Position numbers and translations under genes: made by a program. Below are positions 30,650-43,587 of a stretch of DNA of 64,000 nucleotides, in pieces (within the stretch, counting starts at the first letter, position 1; every line of letters starts with the position of its first letter). The stretch covers positions 33,729 through 97,728 of the forward strand of contig PYST01000128.1 of NCBI GenBank assembly GCA_003049485.1. The letters run 5' to 3'. The notes under the pieces were generated by a model. It saw only the letters and a program-made list of their open reading frames with translations. It ran no database searches and was not told the origin of the DNA. The stretch comes from Ophioceras dolichostomum (lineage: Eukaryota > Ascomycota > Sordariomycetes > Magnaporthales > Ophioceraceae).

Positions 30650-33600
30650 CCGGAGGAACCGAGGTTTGGGTTGGGGTTCGCCCTTCGCACCATCGGTCGT
30701 CGAATCTCCGAGCGAGAGCGCGAAAAGGAGGGGTTCAGTTCAGTTTGTTTCCGTCCGTTCTCTCCCTTCCGTTTCCTTTCCCATCCTTTTTTCCGCCGAC
30801 GGAGTCTATCTGGTTGGTAGTGTGCGTGTGTGTGTGTGTTCGTGTGCGCGTAGCGTGTGGGTGTGGCCTCCGGACTCATGGTGGAGAGAGACCGGACAAA
30901 CAGGTAGGGAGGGATTCAGTACCTAGCGCACAAGCGCACGCAGACTCGCCAATCTGGGCTGGGTTCAGGGGCGCACGGCTTGGCGTGGAGCACACACCCG
31001 TGCCAGGAGGAGTCCAGGGCCTAGCCATATCATACCACCGACTGCATGCTGCAGCAAGCATGCACGGGGTATCGAATAGAAGAAGAAATTTGACAGAAGG
31101 GGAAAAGAAAGGCAGCAGAAATATTGGATGCAACGGCCCGGGCTGGCTGGGCGGGCTGGCCTGGCTGAGCTCATTCGTCCACTTGGGCTGACTTCCTCCT
31201 CTGCAACACACCGCACCGCACCGCGCCGAGCTCGAACCTCGATAGGTCCGGACGACGGACGGACGGACTAACGCCTGGGAGTTTTTCTTGGAGTCGGATG
31301 CCTATCGCCCAGTCCTCTTCCTTCGGTTGCGGCATCTACCTATGTACCCAATTGAGCTGGACCATCCGTATTCCAAAGCCACCGCCGTGTGTAGCTAGGG
31401 TATGTAGGGAGGCGGAAAGGAAGGCGAGCGGCTGAACGGCGCTGGACGTGCACCCCGCCCTGGGCTGGGGCTTCTTTCGGGAGTCCGAAGGGCTCAAGCT
31501 GGGACAGACGCGCTTGAGGCCCCAGCACAACGTGCTTGCCCAGCCGACGGTGCAGTGCGCTCGTATTCTCTGGGCTCACTGGGACCATTGCTTCTGGTCT
31601 TGGGAGAGACATCGAATGAACCATAGATAGGATTTATATGTTTGACAGCTTACTAGGTCGGTGTTGGCACTTCCTTTAGGGCTTGCCCGTCGCCGCCGGA
31701 AAGTAAACCGGTGACGACCCGGTGTGGTGGTGACTTCGAGGCCACCGTCTGCGTGTTGGAGGTGTTCCGCTGATGGCAGAAACTAGCACAACCGGGATGT
31801 GGGCGCTGGCTGTGGTGCCGAATTCCATCCTACGGAGAGTGAGGAGTCCGACAGAGAAGCTTTCACGCATTCCCGGTTTTGTGGATTTTGGACTTAATGG
31901 CCAATCTTCATCACTTTGGGAAAGTCGGTTGGGAAAAGGAAATTTGATGCCGAACATGGCAGATCGCCGCCTTTCACATCTTGCTGTCCTGCTAGTCAAA
32001 CAAGTCAGGGGTTGATGCCGATCTCTTGGGATGGGCTCAGGCGCGATGTCCGGAAGCATGCCCGCGATATGTTGCGCTACGCTGGAGCCAACTGAAAATT
32101 TTGGTAAGTGGTCCGTGCTCGCCATTGGTCTCCACCTCACGACGTCGACCACCGCTTGACCCAGAAGCCCATGGAGGTTGTAAACCTCATCGAAGTGCGT
32201 ATGCATCGAGGACGGACGGCCCGACCTTCTCCATCTCTGAGAAGTTATCCTCTGGTCGTCGGGGGGGAGGCCATGGAGCACCTTAAGTAAAGGGCCAATG
32301 GCTGTGGATACCCATGACCGCCTCGTTGCACTTCTTTGCTCAGGCGTCCGACCACAGAAACAGACAGGGGCATCGTCGCCAAATGTCCGACCTGTGATGT
32401 TTCGGCTTGCTTTCGCGACATCACCTGCAACGACCGCGCACACCCAACTAACCCACCGCCCGCCAGTCACATATCCGTCTTCATAGTCGCCCCTTTGCTG
32501 TCTCAATCGCCTACCATTGCTGCGATTAGGCTACTTCTGGAACAGGGGAGCAAGAGTTGCGCACACGATCGATCAGGTCGCTGCGATCTGGGTGGCTGAG
32601 GCTTTCATGTCGGCACTCCTCGAGATGGTCTTAAGTGCGTATCTCAGGCCCGCCAGACCCTGAGGTAGAGTCGTGCTAGGTGAGGTGCGTCGATCCCTGT
32701 GCCATTCTGGCCCGCAGAGTGCAGGTGTCATCTGGTCGGCGCTGGATTGTCGGCGACGAGCTTTCGGACGGCGGAGCAAAGCTCTGGCTAGTGGCCACCG
32801 TCGGTGCGAAAGGACATCTTGATGATTCAAGCTATGTGCGACATAGGCCTTTGGTACTATCTTTATCTTTAGCCTTGCCGATTTTGATCGCGTCAGTCTT
32901 AGGTTCCCTGCTCTGGGCTCCTTGCCGTCACTACGATCCCATCACTTATCCTGTGTCAAAATCTGTCATCACCTCATCCCTGGGCCGCTACAGTACGAGC
33001 CACACCAGTCTGCAGTTGCGTATAGGTTGTTGCGTTGAAAATTCCCTCTCGTCCTCGTCGGCTATACCCCTTTTAGAAAGTATCCTCGATGGATGCCCTT
33101 TCTCTCGACCATTTATCTCGACCTGCCTCAGGTCCATTGCAGCTCGTGGATCTTTCTTCTGTGGGACTCGGCCCGTTTTCATCAATGCGTCTAGAGCGCG
33201 CTTCTGTCGTGGGATAAGCGCCGTGTTCGCCCAGAGGTTTCGATGCGAGCATCATATCCCTTTTCAGTTGACACTCATCGTATTTTGATGTCTTTGATGG
33301 CTTCTACCATCTCGTCGGCACAGTTCCGCGAGCAGCTGTTCAGCTCATTGCCATACTTCCTGGGACGATTTCGGATCGTCTCGGTTGCCTCCTAGCCTCA
33401 TCTCCCGCCCATCCTGTTCAATCCCTTTTCGATGCAACTTCACTTTTCCTTCCATTTCCTCCTTCGTCCTGTTCCCGTTGATCATTTCTTTCGCGGCTCA
33501 GCCTCGTGGTGGGCTCCATCCGGCGGGTCATTTCAAGTGTGATGCTCGCTGTGGGGAATGCTGGAGAGGGAGGCCAATCGCAACATGAGACTGGTTCTGG

Positions 33601-34844
33601 ATGTGAAGTGGACAGAAACCACACCTGGTCGCCTACGTACCTTGTCCCTGTCAGGCCCCGCCCCGCGGAGCCAGGAGGACGGAGTTGCAACAAGTCAAGC
33701 ACTTGAAGGTTTATGGAATTGTGTATGGTTGTATTGCCTGGTGGCACCAGTGCCCGAGACAGTTTCTGCTGGTTTCCCAGCTGCAGTTGCATGCTCAGGG
33801 GGCATCGCGCCGTCACAGCTTTCAACCCGCTGACAAACACTTGTCCCGCCTCACAGGTGGCAAGCACATTCGGGCGCTTGAGGCCATCATGACTTGTCCG
33901 ATGTGCCAAGACTCGTCCGATAATATTCCGTAGACGCTACTTTTGGTGTGGCATTTTGATGGTCGGACGGGACAACCTGAAGAGCCCGTGTTAGGATTGT
34001 CAGTGCGAGACCCTCTCCTAGTCTAAACGAAGGGGACGATAAGAAGACATAACATCCCTTCCAGACACTCGTGGGCGGCTGAGTTCAGCCTCCCGTGGCA
34101 TCGTTTCTGATGAATGGGGACTTTGTAGATCTTCTCGGCGGCTTCCCAGCCAGTCGCAATATGTGGTGTGAACATGCCCGCGGGATTTGGAAAGCAAGGC
34201 CAAGAAATGATCTCCCAGATCTCCCAGATCCCCATGATCACTACCCAGGGTCGTGGACTCCCGGTTACCCCGTGTTGATCCGGGCCATTGCGGTTGAAAC
34301 GATCTTCCATACCGCCAAGATTCTTGGAAGGCTTCGCCAGAGCTTGAACGAGCATCATTGCGGCGATCTTATTTGCTTTCCCAGCCTCGAAACCGGACTT
34401 GGCGGCTGAGGTCTGCACTGCACTGCACGCCTCAGCTCCTTCTTCAGCGTTGTTGGGTGTTTCATCAGGGCTGCGACGTCCCTCTTGCTATCCATGAGCC
34501 TCCTACCCACCAAGAGCGACAGACAAGCAACTCAGGTTGTTTTTTTGAGGGTGGAGGGATTATCGGCGGCGATCAATGCAGCACCATGAGGAGTGTTTCC
34601 ACGAAGAATGCGGGAGAAGTCAAAAGCTGCAATGCGATTCGCCCCGTGGAAAACTCTTGGCTCTCCTAGGTGGACTTCGGTGAGGTCGCATCCGTCGTGA
34701 AGAGTGACACAGCCTACGGGCAGCACCAACTCCAGATTTGCTCCTAATGTGGACACGTTTGTTCGTGTTTGTTCAGACAGACTTAACCTGAGCGAATACG
34801 AAAGCTTCTTGGATGCCAGAGATCTTGCCTGCCCTCTCAGATTT

Positions 34845-34852
34845 TATATAAA
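34845..34852 (+). promoter_or_regulatory. TATA-like element of the Egh16-like gene
   Basis: TATATAAA lies 200 bp before the ATG at 35051, followed by a C/T/A-rich leader with repeated CACC and CATC words. Strong match to a TATA box, use not shown. Confidence 0.45.
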
Positions 34853-35050
34853 CGTGCCATGATCCCACCATCTATCATCAGTCTTGGTATCTCACCATCC
34901 TCAACTCATCATCACCCACCCACCGGCCTCTCCAACTTTCTTTTCTTGTGTGTCTTACTTCCCTGCCCAGGTGGCCCTTTCGATTCTTTGAACGACAGCT
35001 GGTTCCTCTCAGTCCTTGGAGTACATTAGTCCCTACCCCTACTCTTCAAC

Positions 35051-36094
35051 ATGCGTTCCCAGACTCTCCTCATCGCGGCGCTGAGCGCGAGCTGTGTTTC
35101 TGCCCACGGTGTCGTCACATCCATCCAGGGCGCCAACGGTGTCTCCATGCCCGGCCTCTCAAGTAAGGACCACCTCCCATATCCACATGAGCAAAGCTAC
35201 GACGAAAGAGAATACGATGTGCTGACCTAGGTCCACCCTTCACCTTCTTCAGTCGCCGACGGCACCCCAAGAGACTGCTCATCAAACGGCTGCGGCTCCC
35301 AGGCCGACACTGCCATCATCCGCGACCGCGACATCGCCGCCGGCGGCAGCCCTCTGGGCCGGACACAGGGCAACGGCGACGTCGACGCGGCGACCATGGT
35401 CGCGGCCTTCATGGGCGGCGCCACCGCCCCCACCAACAACGGCACCGGCGTGGGCGTGGAGGACAACATCCCCAACAACGCTGCCGCAGCGAGCAGCAGC
35501 ACCACCCGCACGGGCAAGAAGAAGAAGGCGAACAAGCGCGAGAGCGTCAGCAGCAACTTCGTCAGCCGCCAGATCGGCAATCTGATCCAGGGCCTCACCG
35601 GCGGCGGCCTCCAGGGCGCGGGCGGCACCAAGGCCGAGGGCCCGCCAGAGAGCAGCGTCGCGGCCGCGGCCGGGACGGGCGCCTCCAGCGGCCTGCCGAC
35701 CTGCGGCGACGACGGCACCATCACCATGACCTTTCGCCAGATCAACCAGGACGGCGCGGGCCCCATGGAGGCGGCCGTCGACGGCACTTCCGGCGGCACG
35801 CAGGCGTCTGCGTTCCAGGACGCGCAGGTCACCAAGGACGTTCCGGGTTTGGGCATCCAGGGCCTGTCGCTCGCCACCAGCACCGAGTTCCCGCTTGAGG
35901 TCCAGATGCCCGCGGGGATGACTTGCGACGGCACCGTCGCGGGAGTCAACAACGTCTGCGTCGTCCGCGTCCGCAACGGCGCCGCCGCCGGCCCCTTCGG
36001 CGGCTCGGCTGCTTTCACCCAGTCGCCAGCCGCGCGGAAGCGCGCTCTGGCGTACAGGTTGAGGAAGCGCATGGAGCTGAACAACCGCTCCTGA
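35051..36094 (+). CDS. Egh16/MAS3-like secreted protein
   Basis: Two exons, 35051-35162 and 35253-36094, give 317 residues. The signal peptide (MRSQTLLIAALSASCVSA) is followed directly by His19 (HGVVTSIQGANG), so the mature protein would start with histidine. The body has family hallmarks: MPGLS-IADGTPRDCSSNGC, CGSQADTAIIRDRDIAAG, LPTCGDDGTITMTFRQINQD and a C-terminal MTCDGTVAGVNNVCVVRVRN. A Lys-rich, disordered insertion (KKKKANKRESVSS) lies in the middle and RKRALAYRLRKRMELNNRS forms a basic tail. The Egh16/GEgh16/MAS3 family is expressed during infection in rice blast and powdery mildew fungi, and some members have been described as chitin-active LPMO-like effectors. The N-terminal His fits that idea. 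Function in this organism is inference. Confidence 0.85.
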
Positions 36095-37236
36095 GTGGGC
36101 CGTGTGTAGATGATGGTAGGCGGTGGCAATTGGGTGGGCATATACATGTACAAAGGGCTGAGGAACTGAGAGGGCCGTTTGACGAGAGGGTGATGGTCAT
36201 TCCCTGGTGGAAGACCAACCTCGACCTTTTTTCTTCTACATTTCTGTTAGCCTTTCCACTTGTATGTAGCTTTTTCTTGGGTGGCCATTGATAGACTTAG
36301 GCTGCATATAGGGGAGAAGGCCTTACGGTCCTTTCTTTCAAAAATACCCACTCCGTTTTTTGGTAACATCGTCTCTTTCCCCAGTGCTCTCTCCGACCAC
36401 AATGCCTCCTACTCCGATGCACTTTTTTCACGGATCGATCTAGGATAGTGGTAGTGTGGGTTATGCGGGCAGGATGTACAAGAGCTCTACTTCAGTTACC
36501 CGTTGGCGAACTACCGATGCACGTAGTGGATACTGGAGGACAAACCTACCAAGGTGTCCACTTCGACATGTGAATAAAGAGAATGTCACAGGCATACTGT
36601 TTGGGTTTTTGTCCCGTCTTTAGCCAGGTTCTAGGTGTCAGTCTACGGGACTTGAAAGTTGATGATAGGCTAATCCTCCTACTATGGTGTTTGCATGTTT
36701 ATTCGCTCTCTGTCAACGAACCATTCATCGGGACAGCAGTGACTTTTGAAAAAGACGCAATATTTACTCCGAGCGACATATATACAACTCGTCGTCGAGG
36801 GGGGTATATATACAGAAAAGACCCTCGCGATGCAGTGCCATGGAACTGAAGGAAGCTAGAAAGCCTGAATAGAATGTCAAAACCACACCCTAAAAAAGGA
36901 ACGAAGAACGAGAAGACGCAAAGGCAAAGCCGAAAAGGGGGGGCAGCAGGTCGAAGTATGTACAAAGGTAGACCTGGTAGAAGCGGAGAATCCAAAAGAA
37001 AAATGCAGGCAAACTCTTGTGGAAAAGAAGGGAAAAATGAAAAAAAAAAAGAAAACTTGGCGGTATCATGTGCCAAACCAGGAAAGAAAAGTGAAGCGAG
37101 AGAATAGAAAAGGGGTATAGAGCGAAAGACAAAGGAAGCAGAAGGCAGATCGAGGATCGGAAAGAAAGGAGCGAACCGCCCACTACTGTTCCAACCCCAC
37201 CCCGCCTCCCCTCCGTCCCCCTCACCAGCCAGGCAG
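36095..37236. other. Convergent spacer between Egh16-like and zinc-finger-like genes
   Basis: 3' flanks of both genes. A/G-rich near 36,870-37,150; open frames there are compositional. No gene seen. Confidence 0.6.
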
Positions 37237-40200
37237 TCACCGCAACCGCCCCTTAACCTTCATCAGCACCTCTGACATCTGGCTCAGCCTCAGATACGCC
37301 CCCTGTGGCAGCCCCTCGCCGCTGGCCAGTATATCCTCGAGCAGGCCGTCGACGACGTCGATGTCGGACCGCGTCTCCCTGCTCGCCTCGCGCAGGTCCG
37401 CGTTGTCGGCCTCGATCTGCGCGGCGCGCTGGCGGAGCCGCTCGTGGTTCCGGGCCAGCTGGGCGTGCGTGCTGCTGCTGCCGCTGCCGCCGGGACCACC
37501 GCCGGGGGTGGCCATCGTGTCGGAGGGCGAGGAGGGGGACGCGGTGCCGGTGTTGGAGGAGCCTAGGTGGTGCGATTGGTGCGTGTGCGATTGGAGGACC
37601 GCGGCGGAGAGGGCGGCGGTGGTGGTGGGCGAGTTGCCGGTCCATGTTATTGAGGGAGGGGTGCCGCCGTAGTGGGAGGTTGTCGAGTGGGAGGACGGGT
37701 GGTTGTCGGCTGTGATGGGGGCGGCGTCGTGGAGGCCGGTTGCGGGCGGGTTCGTGGAGGGGAGGGCTTGGAAGAGCGGGACGGAGAGGGGTTGCGAGGA
37801 GAGGAAGTCCATGTAACTGGTACTGGCGCCGACGGCGGCGGTGGGGAGGAGGGAGGTGATGGGCGAGGCCGAGACGCGGGAGTCGTCGGTTGGGTGGATG
37901 CTGCTCGGTGGTTGAGGGGACGAGGTCAGCAGGAGGCGCTCGAGGGAGGGAGGGTCGTCGTAGGGGCGTGTAGGGCTGGTTGTGGTGGTGGTGGTGGTGC
38001 GGTGTTGTTGTTGGGCAGTGTTGTACCTGGTCGAAAGGCCCGCAGAGAGCAGAGCGGGGGACTGCATGGGCTGCTGTTGGAAGATGACGTCGGAGAAGTT
38101 GAGAGCCGGGATCATGAAGGCGTTCTCGGGGATGACGTAGTCTAGTGAAGGAGGAAGACTGGTGTTAGTCGAGGGACGACGCGCCCGGGGGAGTCCGGAG
38201 GGGGGCAGAGGGGAACTTACATGGAGAGTAGTGTCTGCTGAGATCCCCGCCACGCATCCCCGGGATGAGGATGCGGAACAGGTCCCACCAGATCTCCTCT
38301 TCCGACATGGCACCGTATGAACGGTCCACCTCGGCCTCCAGCTCGCGGTCCATGAATCTCTCGTTGGGCGACTGCGGCTTCATGTCACAGGTCATCTCGG
38401 ACTCGTGATGGGCAGCATCCGCCTTGTTCTCGAATGCCTTCCAGCAGCGCCGGCAGCGATGCGACAGCTTGTGGCGACGGTTGAAGTGCTGCCGGAGCCG
38501 GTAGATGCCATCGCATCCACCCTTGGGGTTGCGCGGGCCGCGGCGGAAGCAGTCCTGCCACGGCTCGTAGGCCTGGTACGGGCAAGCCAGGCGCGGGATG
38601 GCTGCGAGCCCACCATCAGGGGCGTCGATGCCCGATCGCTTACGCTTGCGCTTGCGACGATCACCAGACCCATCGTCGTCCTTGTCGCCCCGGCCGCCAG
38701 AGCCACGGCGCGGAAGCTGAAGCTGATTGCTGGAGCCAGAGCCGCTGGGACCCATGGTCACAGTCGTGCCCTGTGAAGGGGAGGCGCCAGTGTGGGTGCG
38801 GACGTTGCCACCGTGTTGCCGTGTCGACCCGCCATCATTCTCCTCGTCGTCAGAGGCCGCGTCCGAATCGCTATCACTCTCTGAATCGGAGTCAGAGTCG
38901 AAGTCGGAGTCATCACAGCTAGAGTGATCATCGTCGTGAGATCGGCTGTGGTGATCGTCGAACAGAGAGAGGAGCTCGATCCGAATCCGGGCCGAGCCGA
39001 CTTGCTTGAAGGCATGGGCGGGTGAACCACGAGAGATCTGCTGCTTAGCAGTATGCAGTGGGGCAGAATCGTCGCGGCGCGTCTTGGTGACGAGGAAGGC
39101 CGAGACACGGTGCGAGGTGGCTTCGCTGTGGGCGGCTGCATGCGAGGGGGAGGTCGGCAGTTCAAGGGCCATGACTGCCAGATTGTTGGGGGCCGCCATG
39201 GTGACCTTGGCAAAAGCCGAATCTTGGACGCAGTCTTGGGACTTCGAGGTATCGGAGATAGTAGACAGGGAGACCTGTTCAGGATTGGCTAGGCTGATGG
39301 ACTGTTCGATGATGGCTGTGGATGAAGGGCAGATGTAGGCCTTTGTACCCGAGAGGGGGAGGGGTTGGCAGAGATCGGTGGTCGACTCGGGAGAAGATAA
39401 GGAGGAGTCCCTGATGGGAAAGGGGACCGTCGACTCAAAAATGTTGGCTTGGCTGTCGTGTACCTCGGTGTAGCTATTGGTGCTATTGTTGGAAGCGGCC
39501 CACTCATTGGTGCCGACGGTGATCTCCGGTTTCTGGAACACTTCTGGGAGCTCGATGTGGTCGTTGTGCTCGTTGTGGCCGTAAGACTCCATAGAGTGAT
39601 TCGAGTGGCGGCGGCTATCTCTTTTGGAGAGGTCGGAGAACACACTTGAGTGGGATGTGCCACATGAGAGTGGGAATGTGGGGGACGGGACAGTGATGAT
39701 TGTCGTGGCCGCACTGCGGGGATAAGACGAGCTCCGACCAGTGCTGGTGCTGATGCCTGAGGATATGCTGACGAAGCTCGCCGAGTCGGGTCGGAGGGGT
39801 GCCACGCTGGGCATCTTGCAGGGCATGTGCTTCCGTTTCTGGTGCTGGCGTGGGGCTGGGAAGCTGGTGATGCTGGCCCTGTCGTCCTCGCTCTGGTGTG
39901 TCCGCTTCAGTAGGCCCTTGACGCGGGGCACAAACTGGCGCAGACTGGTAAGAATTTTGGGTCGGTGGAGCGAAGGCGAGGAGGAGTCCCGACCGAAGGA
40001 CAATCTCTTCAGGAAGCTGCCTCGAATGACCGCAGAGCCGTCGTTGCTGGCGTTGTCGTCTTCGTTGGTGCTCATGGGTTTCGTGCCCCAAGTAGCCTCC
40101 CTGGATGCCGGAGAGATGGCCTTGCACATGCCTTCAAATCTGGCGATGGCGTCGTTGGCGACTTGAGGCTGGAAGTGAGGACCTTCGACTCCAGTTATTC

Positions 40201-40732
40201 CAAGAGCGGCAGGCGGGTCGACCCAGGTCCTGGGTTGGTGCATGAGCGAGAGGTCGGCGTGTGTAAGTTGGCCACCGTTTCCGGTGTAGTAGATTTGGCC
40301 AGGAATGAGGATATTCTCCGTGCGGTCACCAAAGTAGACTTCCTCATCAGAAATTCCATCCTCGGACGCGGCGTCAGACCCATTCCCCAACGTCTGCCCG
40401 TCCTGAGGATGAAGGCTGGCCTTGGACTGGTTGAGCCAGCGTGTGAGTCGCTGTGTTCTGTCGTCTACCGCTATTTTCTCTGCGAGCTCGTTGATGCTGA
40501 GTCTCAGCTCTAGAGTGAGAATCCGCGTTAGTTGGAAAGTTGCGCTCCCATCAACCCCGGGATACGAGCACTCGGGAGCAGGATCCTCAACCGCGTGATC
40601 CTTACCTGCTTCAGCGCCCTCTGAAACTTCCACCATTCCACAATTCCGCCGGTTGCGAAACCCATCGTCTCTGGGGGAAGGTCTTCGCCTTTCGTAGATC
40701 GACATCGAAGGTCGGAATGATCGGAGTGACAT
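37237..40732 (-). CDS. Large zinc-finger-like putative regulator
   Basis: Three exons, 40732-40606, 40509-38221 and 38141-37237, give 1,106 residues. The ATG at 40732 (MSLRSFRPSM) is the first in frame; the first intron is marked by GTAAGG and CTAAC...TCTAG and restores ELRLSINELAEKIAVDD. Long stretches are Ser/Thr-rich and disordered, with a strongly acidic run (DSDFDSDSDSESDSDSD) and a basic cluster (RRKRKRKR) that could be a nuclear signal. At about residues 683-750 is a Cys/His module: CPYQAYEPWQDCF, GIYRLRQHFNRRHKLSHRCR, RCWKAFENKADAAHHE, like the degenerate C2H2 modules in many fungal proteins of unknown role. The last exon is Ser/Thr/Pro/Gln-rich and ends in a coiled-coil-like segment (LARNHERLRQRAAQIEADNA). 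A nuclear role is likely; targets are unknown. Confidence 0.75.
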
Positions 40733-41654
40733 ATAAAGGCCGCCAGGATTGTCGAGTAGGAGGAGGAGAGGCAGGTTGAGAGCGAGGGTTGTGTGGGTTT
40801 CGACTTGGTCGTTCAGCCTCGGAAACACTCAAGAGCCACTCAAGGAATTGCCCTGTCAGATCCCAAGCGACGAAGCAGTCGGCTTGATATTGAACAGGAC
40901 CCTTTGATGGTGCGTATTGATATCCGGATGGGCGCCATTCCGTCTGAGGTGATCGCGGCATGAAGCATTTTAAACAAGTCGTCTTCGTCGGCTACGAGAG
41001 CTGACAAGATCAGTCTGAGGACTCCGATCGCTGCTGAGTAGCGTTTGGTTGCTGCACTGGGTTGCGGTTGGCCTTGTTGCAGAATGGGGCGGTGGCCACC
41101 CCAAGCCACAAGTGGTAGCCACAGGGGCCTCAGAGTGGTCCGTGCATGGGGCTCACTGGCTTGACTAATCGCGATTGACAGGGGGAACCAGGGGGTGACG
41201 GGGCACTCTTTGCTCCTTCCCCTCCTTTCTGATCCTATTTTATCGCATCCGGGGCCATAGGGCTGGTCGGTGGCTGACGCATTGGGCCAATCAGACGGCC
41301 TCAAACAGAGCTTTGCTCACTCTTTTGACCCCTCCCTCTCCCTCCCGATCCTGCACTCCTCCCGTCATTAGCTTTCCCACCCCCCAATGCGCCTCGTTTC
41401 CTTCCTCAGAGGCTCTGCACACCTCCCACCAACTGATTGCCAAACTGACAGTCTCCTTCGGTCTACTCCGGGCACGCTGTGCTCACCATCGGGATTTCGC
41501 GATCGATCTTGACACGATTAGAACATGCGACAGACGCCATCTGCCGCGAGTGGCGTGGCTCTTTCAACAGCCGCCGCGCTTGCCGGCCGTATCATCTCGC
41601 GACCAGGCCCTCCAATTCTCTCGCCCTTGAGCTGCCAGCCCGCGCTCGCCTTCC

Positions 41655-41725
41655 TCACTCTACTTGACCTTGCCTCACCTGGTCTCGCCTGACCTTTCCT
41701 CGCTTAACCTTGCCTCGCCTCGTGC
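41655..41725 (+). repeat. Degenerate CCTTGCCTCRCCT repeat
   Basis: About five imperfect copies of a CCTNGCCT-type 10-13-mer in tandem. Small and non-coding. Confidence 0.5.
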
Positions 41726-42935
41726 ATGGGCTCCCGGTCGGAATACATGCTCAATGTATCCGGACGCACATCGTATTTTCGTACTCTAGGAACACATTGC
41801 GCGCTAGGCGCTTCTCGCGCTTGATCCATCGGCTTTGGTGGATCATTACGCTGTTTCCCTGTTCCGCTAGTCGGAGTTTGACCGCCAGTTGTCAATAATT
41901 GTCAATAACCGGGGACGGAGCCAAATCTTCGACACCGTCTCCGCTATTATGCCATTATTGCCATCAAAAGATGGGTGGCAGGAATAAGTTTCTGCCTTTC
42001 CATCCTTTGCGGCCTCCCAGCTGGAGCCTAGGCGCGGAATGAACCTAGATTGATGGTGCTGACGTGGCGATTTCGTCGCGTTTGTGCTCGCGTCCCAAGT
42101 GCACCATCATCGCTGGTCTTTTTGCTTGATTATCTTGCTGCCGGCGTCTTTGCGTCGATCCCTCTGTTCTCCCACTCGCCGTTCCAAGGGTCCGAGGACG
42201 CCCAACTCAGGCAAACCGTTCCCGGCGGTCGCGCCGGATTGATGATGACGAACATGATCCCGTAATCCAACCCCAACTCTCTCTCGCACGTTCGAACCCC
42301 CCGTGTGATCATGCTGAAACACCGGAGGCACCGGGCGGTTACGATTGGTGTTGCGAGCAACCCATCAAATCGCCGAATATGGTGATGCCTGGAACAGGAG
42401 GGAGACGATAGTAGTGGTGGTGGTGGTGGTCATCCCCAGGTCTGCCTTGGGGTCTGGAACATCGCACAACCAAACAAGTCAGATGACAATCGCATACTGT
42501 GACAGGATCGCATGGAGAGGAGGGCAAAGTACGGCACAGAATTGACTCCGGAAGACAAATTTGGTGAGAATGCCATGCGACAAAACGAAACGACATCCAG
42601 ATCAAGCAACTCTCGGGACGGCCGCTTGGCATCGCCATGGTCCCGCCGGACCTTGCTGCAGCCCCAGCGGCACAGCAGGCACTGAGCCGTGGGATTTTGA
42701 TGCGGCCACCCACCAGCGCCCAGTCGTCCATGCGAACCCGTCGCAGTTCCCCAGTCAGCGAGCTGCCTCCCGATCACTCATCTGGGAGCTCAGCTGAGCT
42801 CCCTCCCGCTCTTACTGGACGACAGGACACACAAGTCCCCCAGAAGAAGTGGGTGGTAGGGCCATAGCTTTCAGGTTGCCCCAGAATCTGGGGCTGGGAC
42901 AACACTGAGTGGTCCAGCATGTGCTGAATTGTTTT

Positions 42936-42960
42936 CCCACACCACACCACACCACACCAC
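42936..42960 (+). repeat. (CCACA)n microsatellite, five units
   Basis: A perfect 5-bp tandem repeat in a spacer. Confidence 0.85.
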
Positions 42961-43587
42961 TGGATAACAGCTAGGCCTTTGTGAGGCTCTGCTTCAATCC
43001 CAAAAAGGTCATATGGTGTGAATCCTCTCCTACCCATCTGGGAATGCTGCATGTGCCTCTTTGCCGAAAGAGAACTGCCGGCCGAGAAAGCCTTGTCAGC
43101 TTTATCTCGCATGATGAAAAGCACCACCGGAATACTTCCGCAGCGTGCATGCTCCGTTAAGCCGCACTGCACTGAGCTATGAATAGTGGCCTGCCTACAT
43201 TAAACAAAACCACAGATACCCGCGGTAGTACCCATAGTTAGGACGGGATTTTAGACGGCCGAACAGGATGCCAGCGTCGTTGGACGAGTCTTACATACAG
43301 TATGCCTATCTGATCAGATATGCCTGCCATGACTTGCTCCCCCCCTATCGTCCCTCCCCACCGCCAGCTTGTCTCATGCCACCGGTGTTTGGGATATCTC
43401 CGCCTCCGTTTCCCCTTTCTCCTTGTTTTGCATCGTCTTTCCCCACCTGTTGTCCCTCTCCCTCTTCCTTCTATCCATATTGCCTGCTGAAGGAACAAGG
43501 CTATCCACCGTGCTACCTTACCTCCTTCCCTCCTCATTTAGGCAAGGTAGGTACCTACCTAGGTAGATACCCACCTTCCACTTACAC

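Larger units (their letters stand above)
30407..35050. other. 4.6-kb spacer without a convincing gene
   Basis: The first 600 bp hold the reductase promoter and a GT-rich run near 30,825-30,860. The rest has many short open frames in both strands with Ser/Arg/Pro-rich products and non-ATG starts, including 31,676-32,506 (-) and 32,680-33,288 (+). None shows a family motif or good splice sites. This is the largest gene-poor part of the window and may contain strongly decayed repeats or a non-coding RNA. Confidence 0.55.
40733..43587. other. 2.9-kb spacer without a convincing gene
   Basis: It contains the promoter of the zinc-finger-like gene, two short repeats listed separately and a TACCTAGGTAG-type cluster near 43,545-43,570. 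Open frames are short and mutually contradictory. Confidence 0.55.

Noticed and set aside
31676..32506. 276-codon minus-strand open frame
   Set aside because: It begins at TTG, lacks motifs and splice context, and its composition looks random.
42285..42305. GTTCGAACCCC word suggesting a tRNA T-loop
   Set aside because: T-stem does not pair and no cloverleaf can be drawn.
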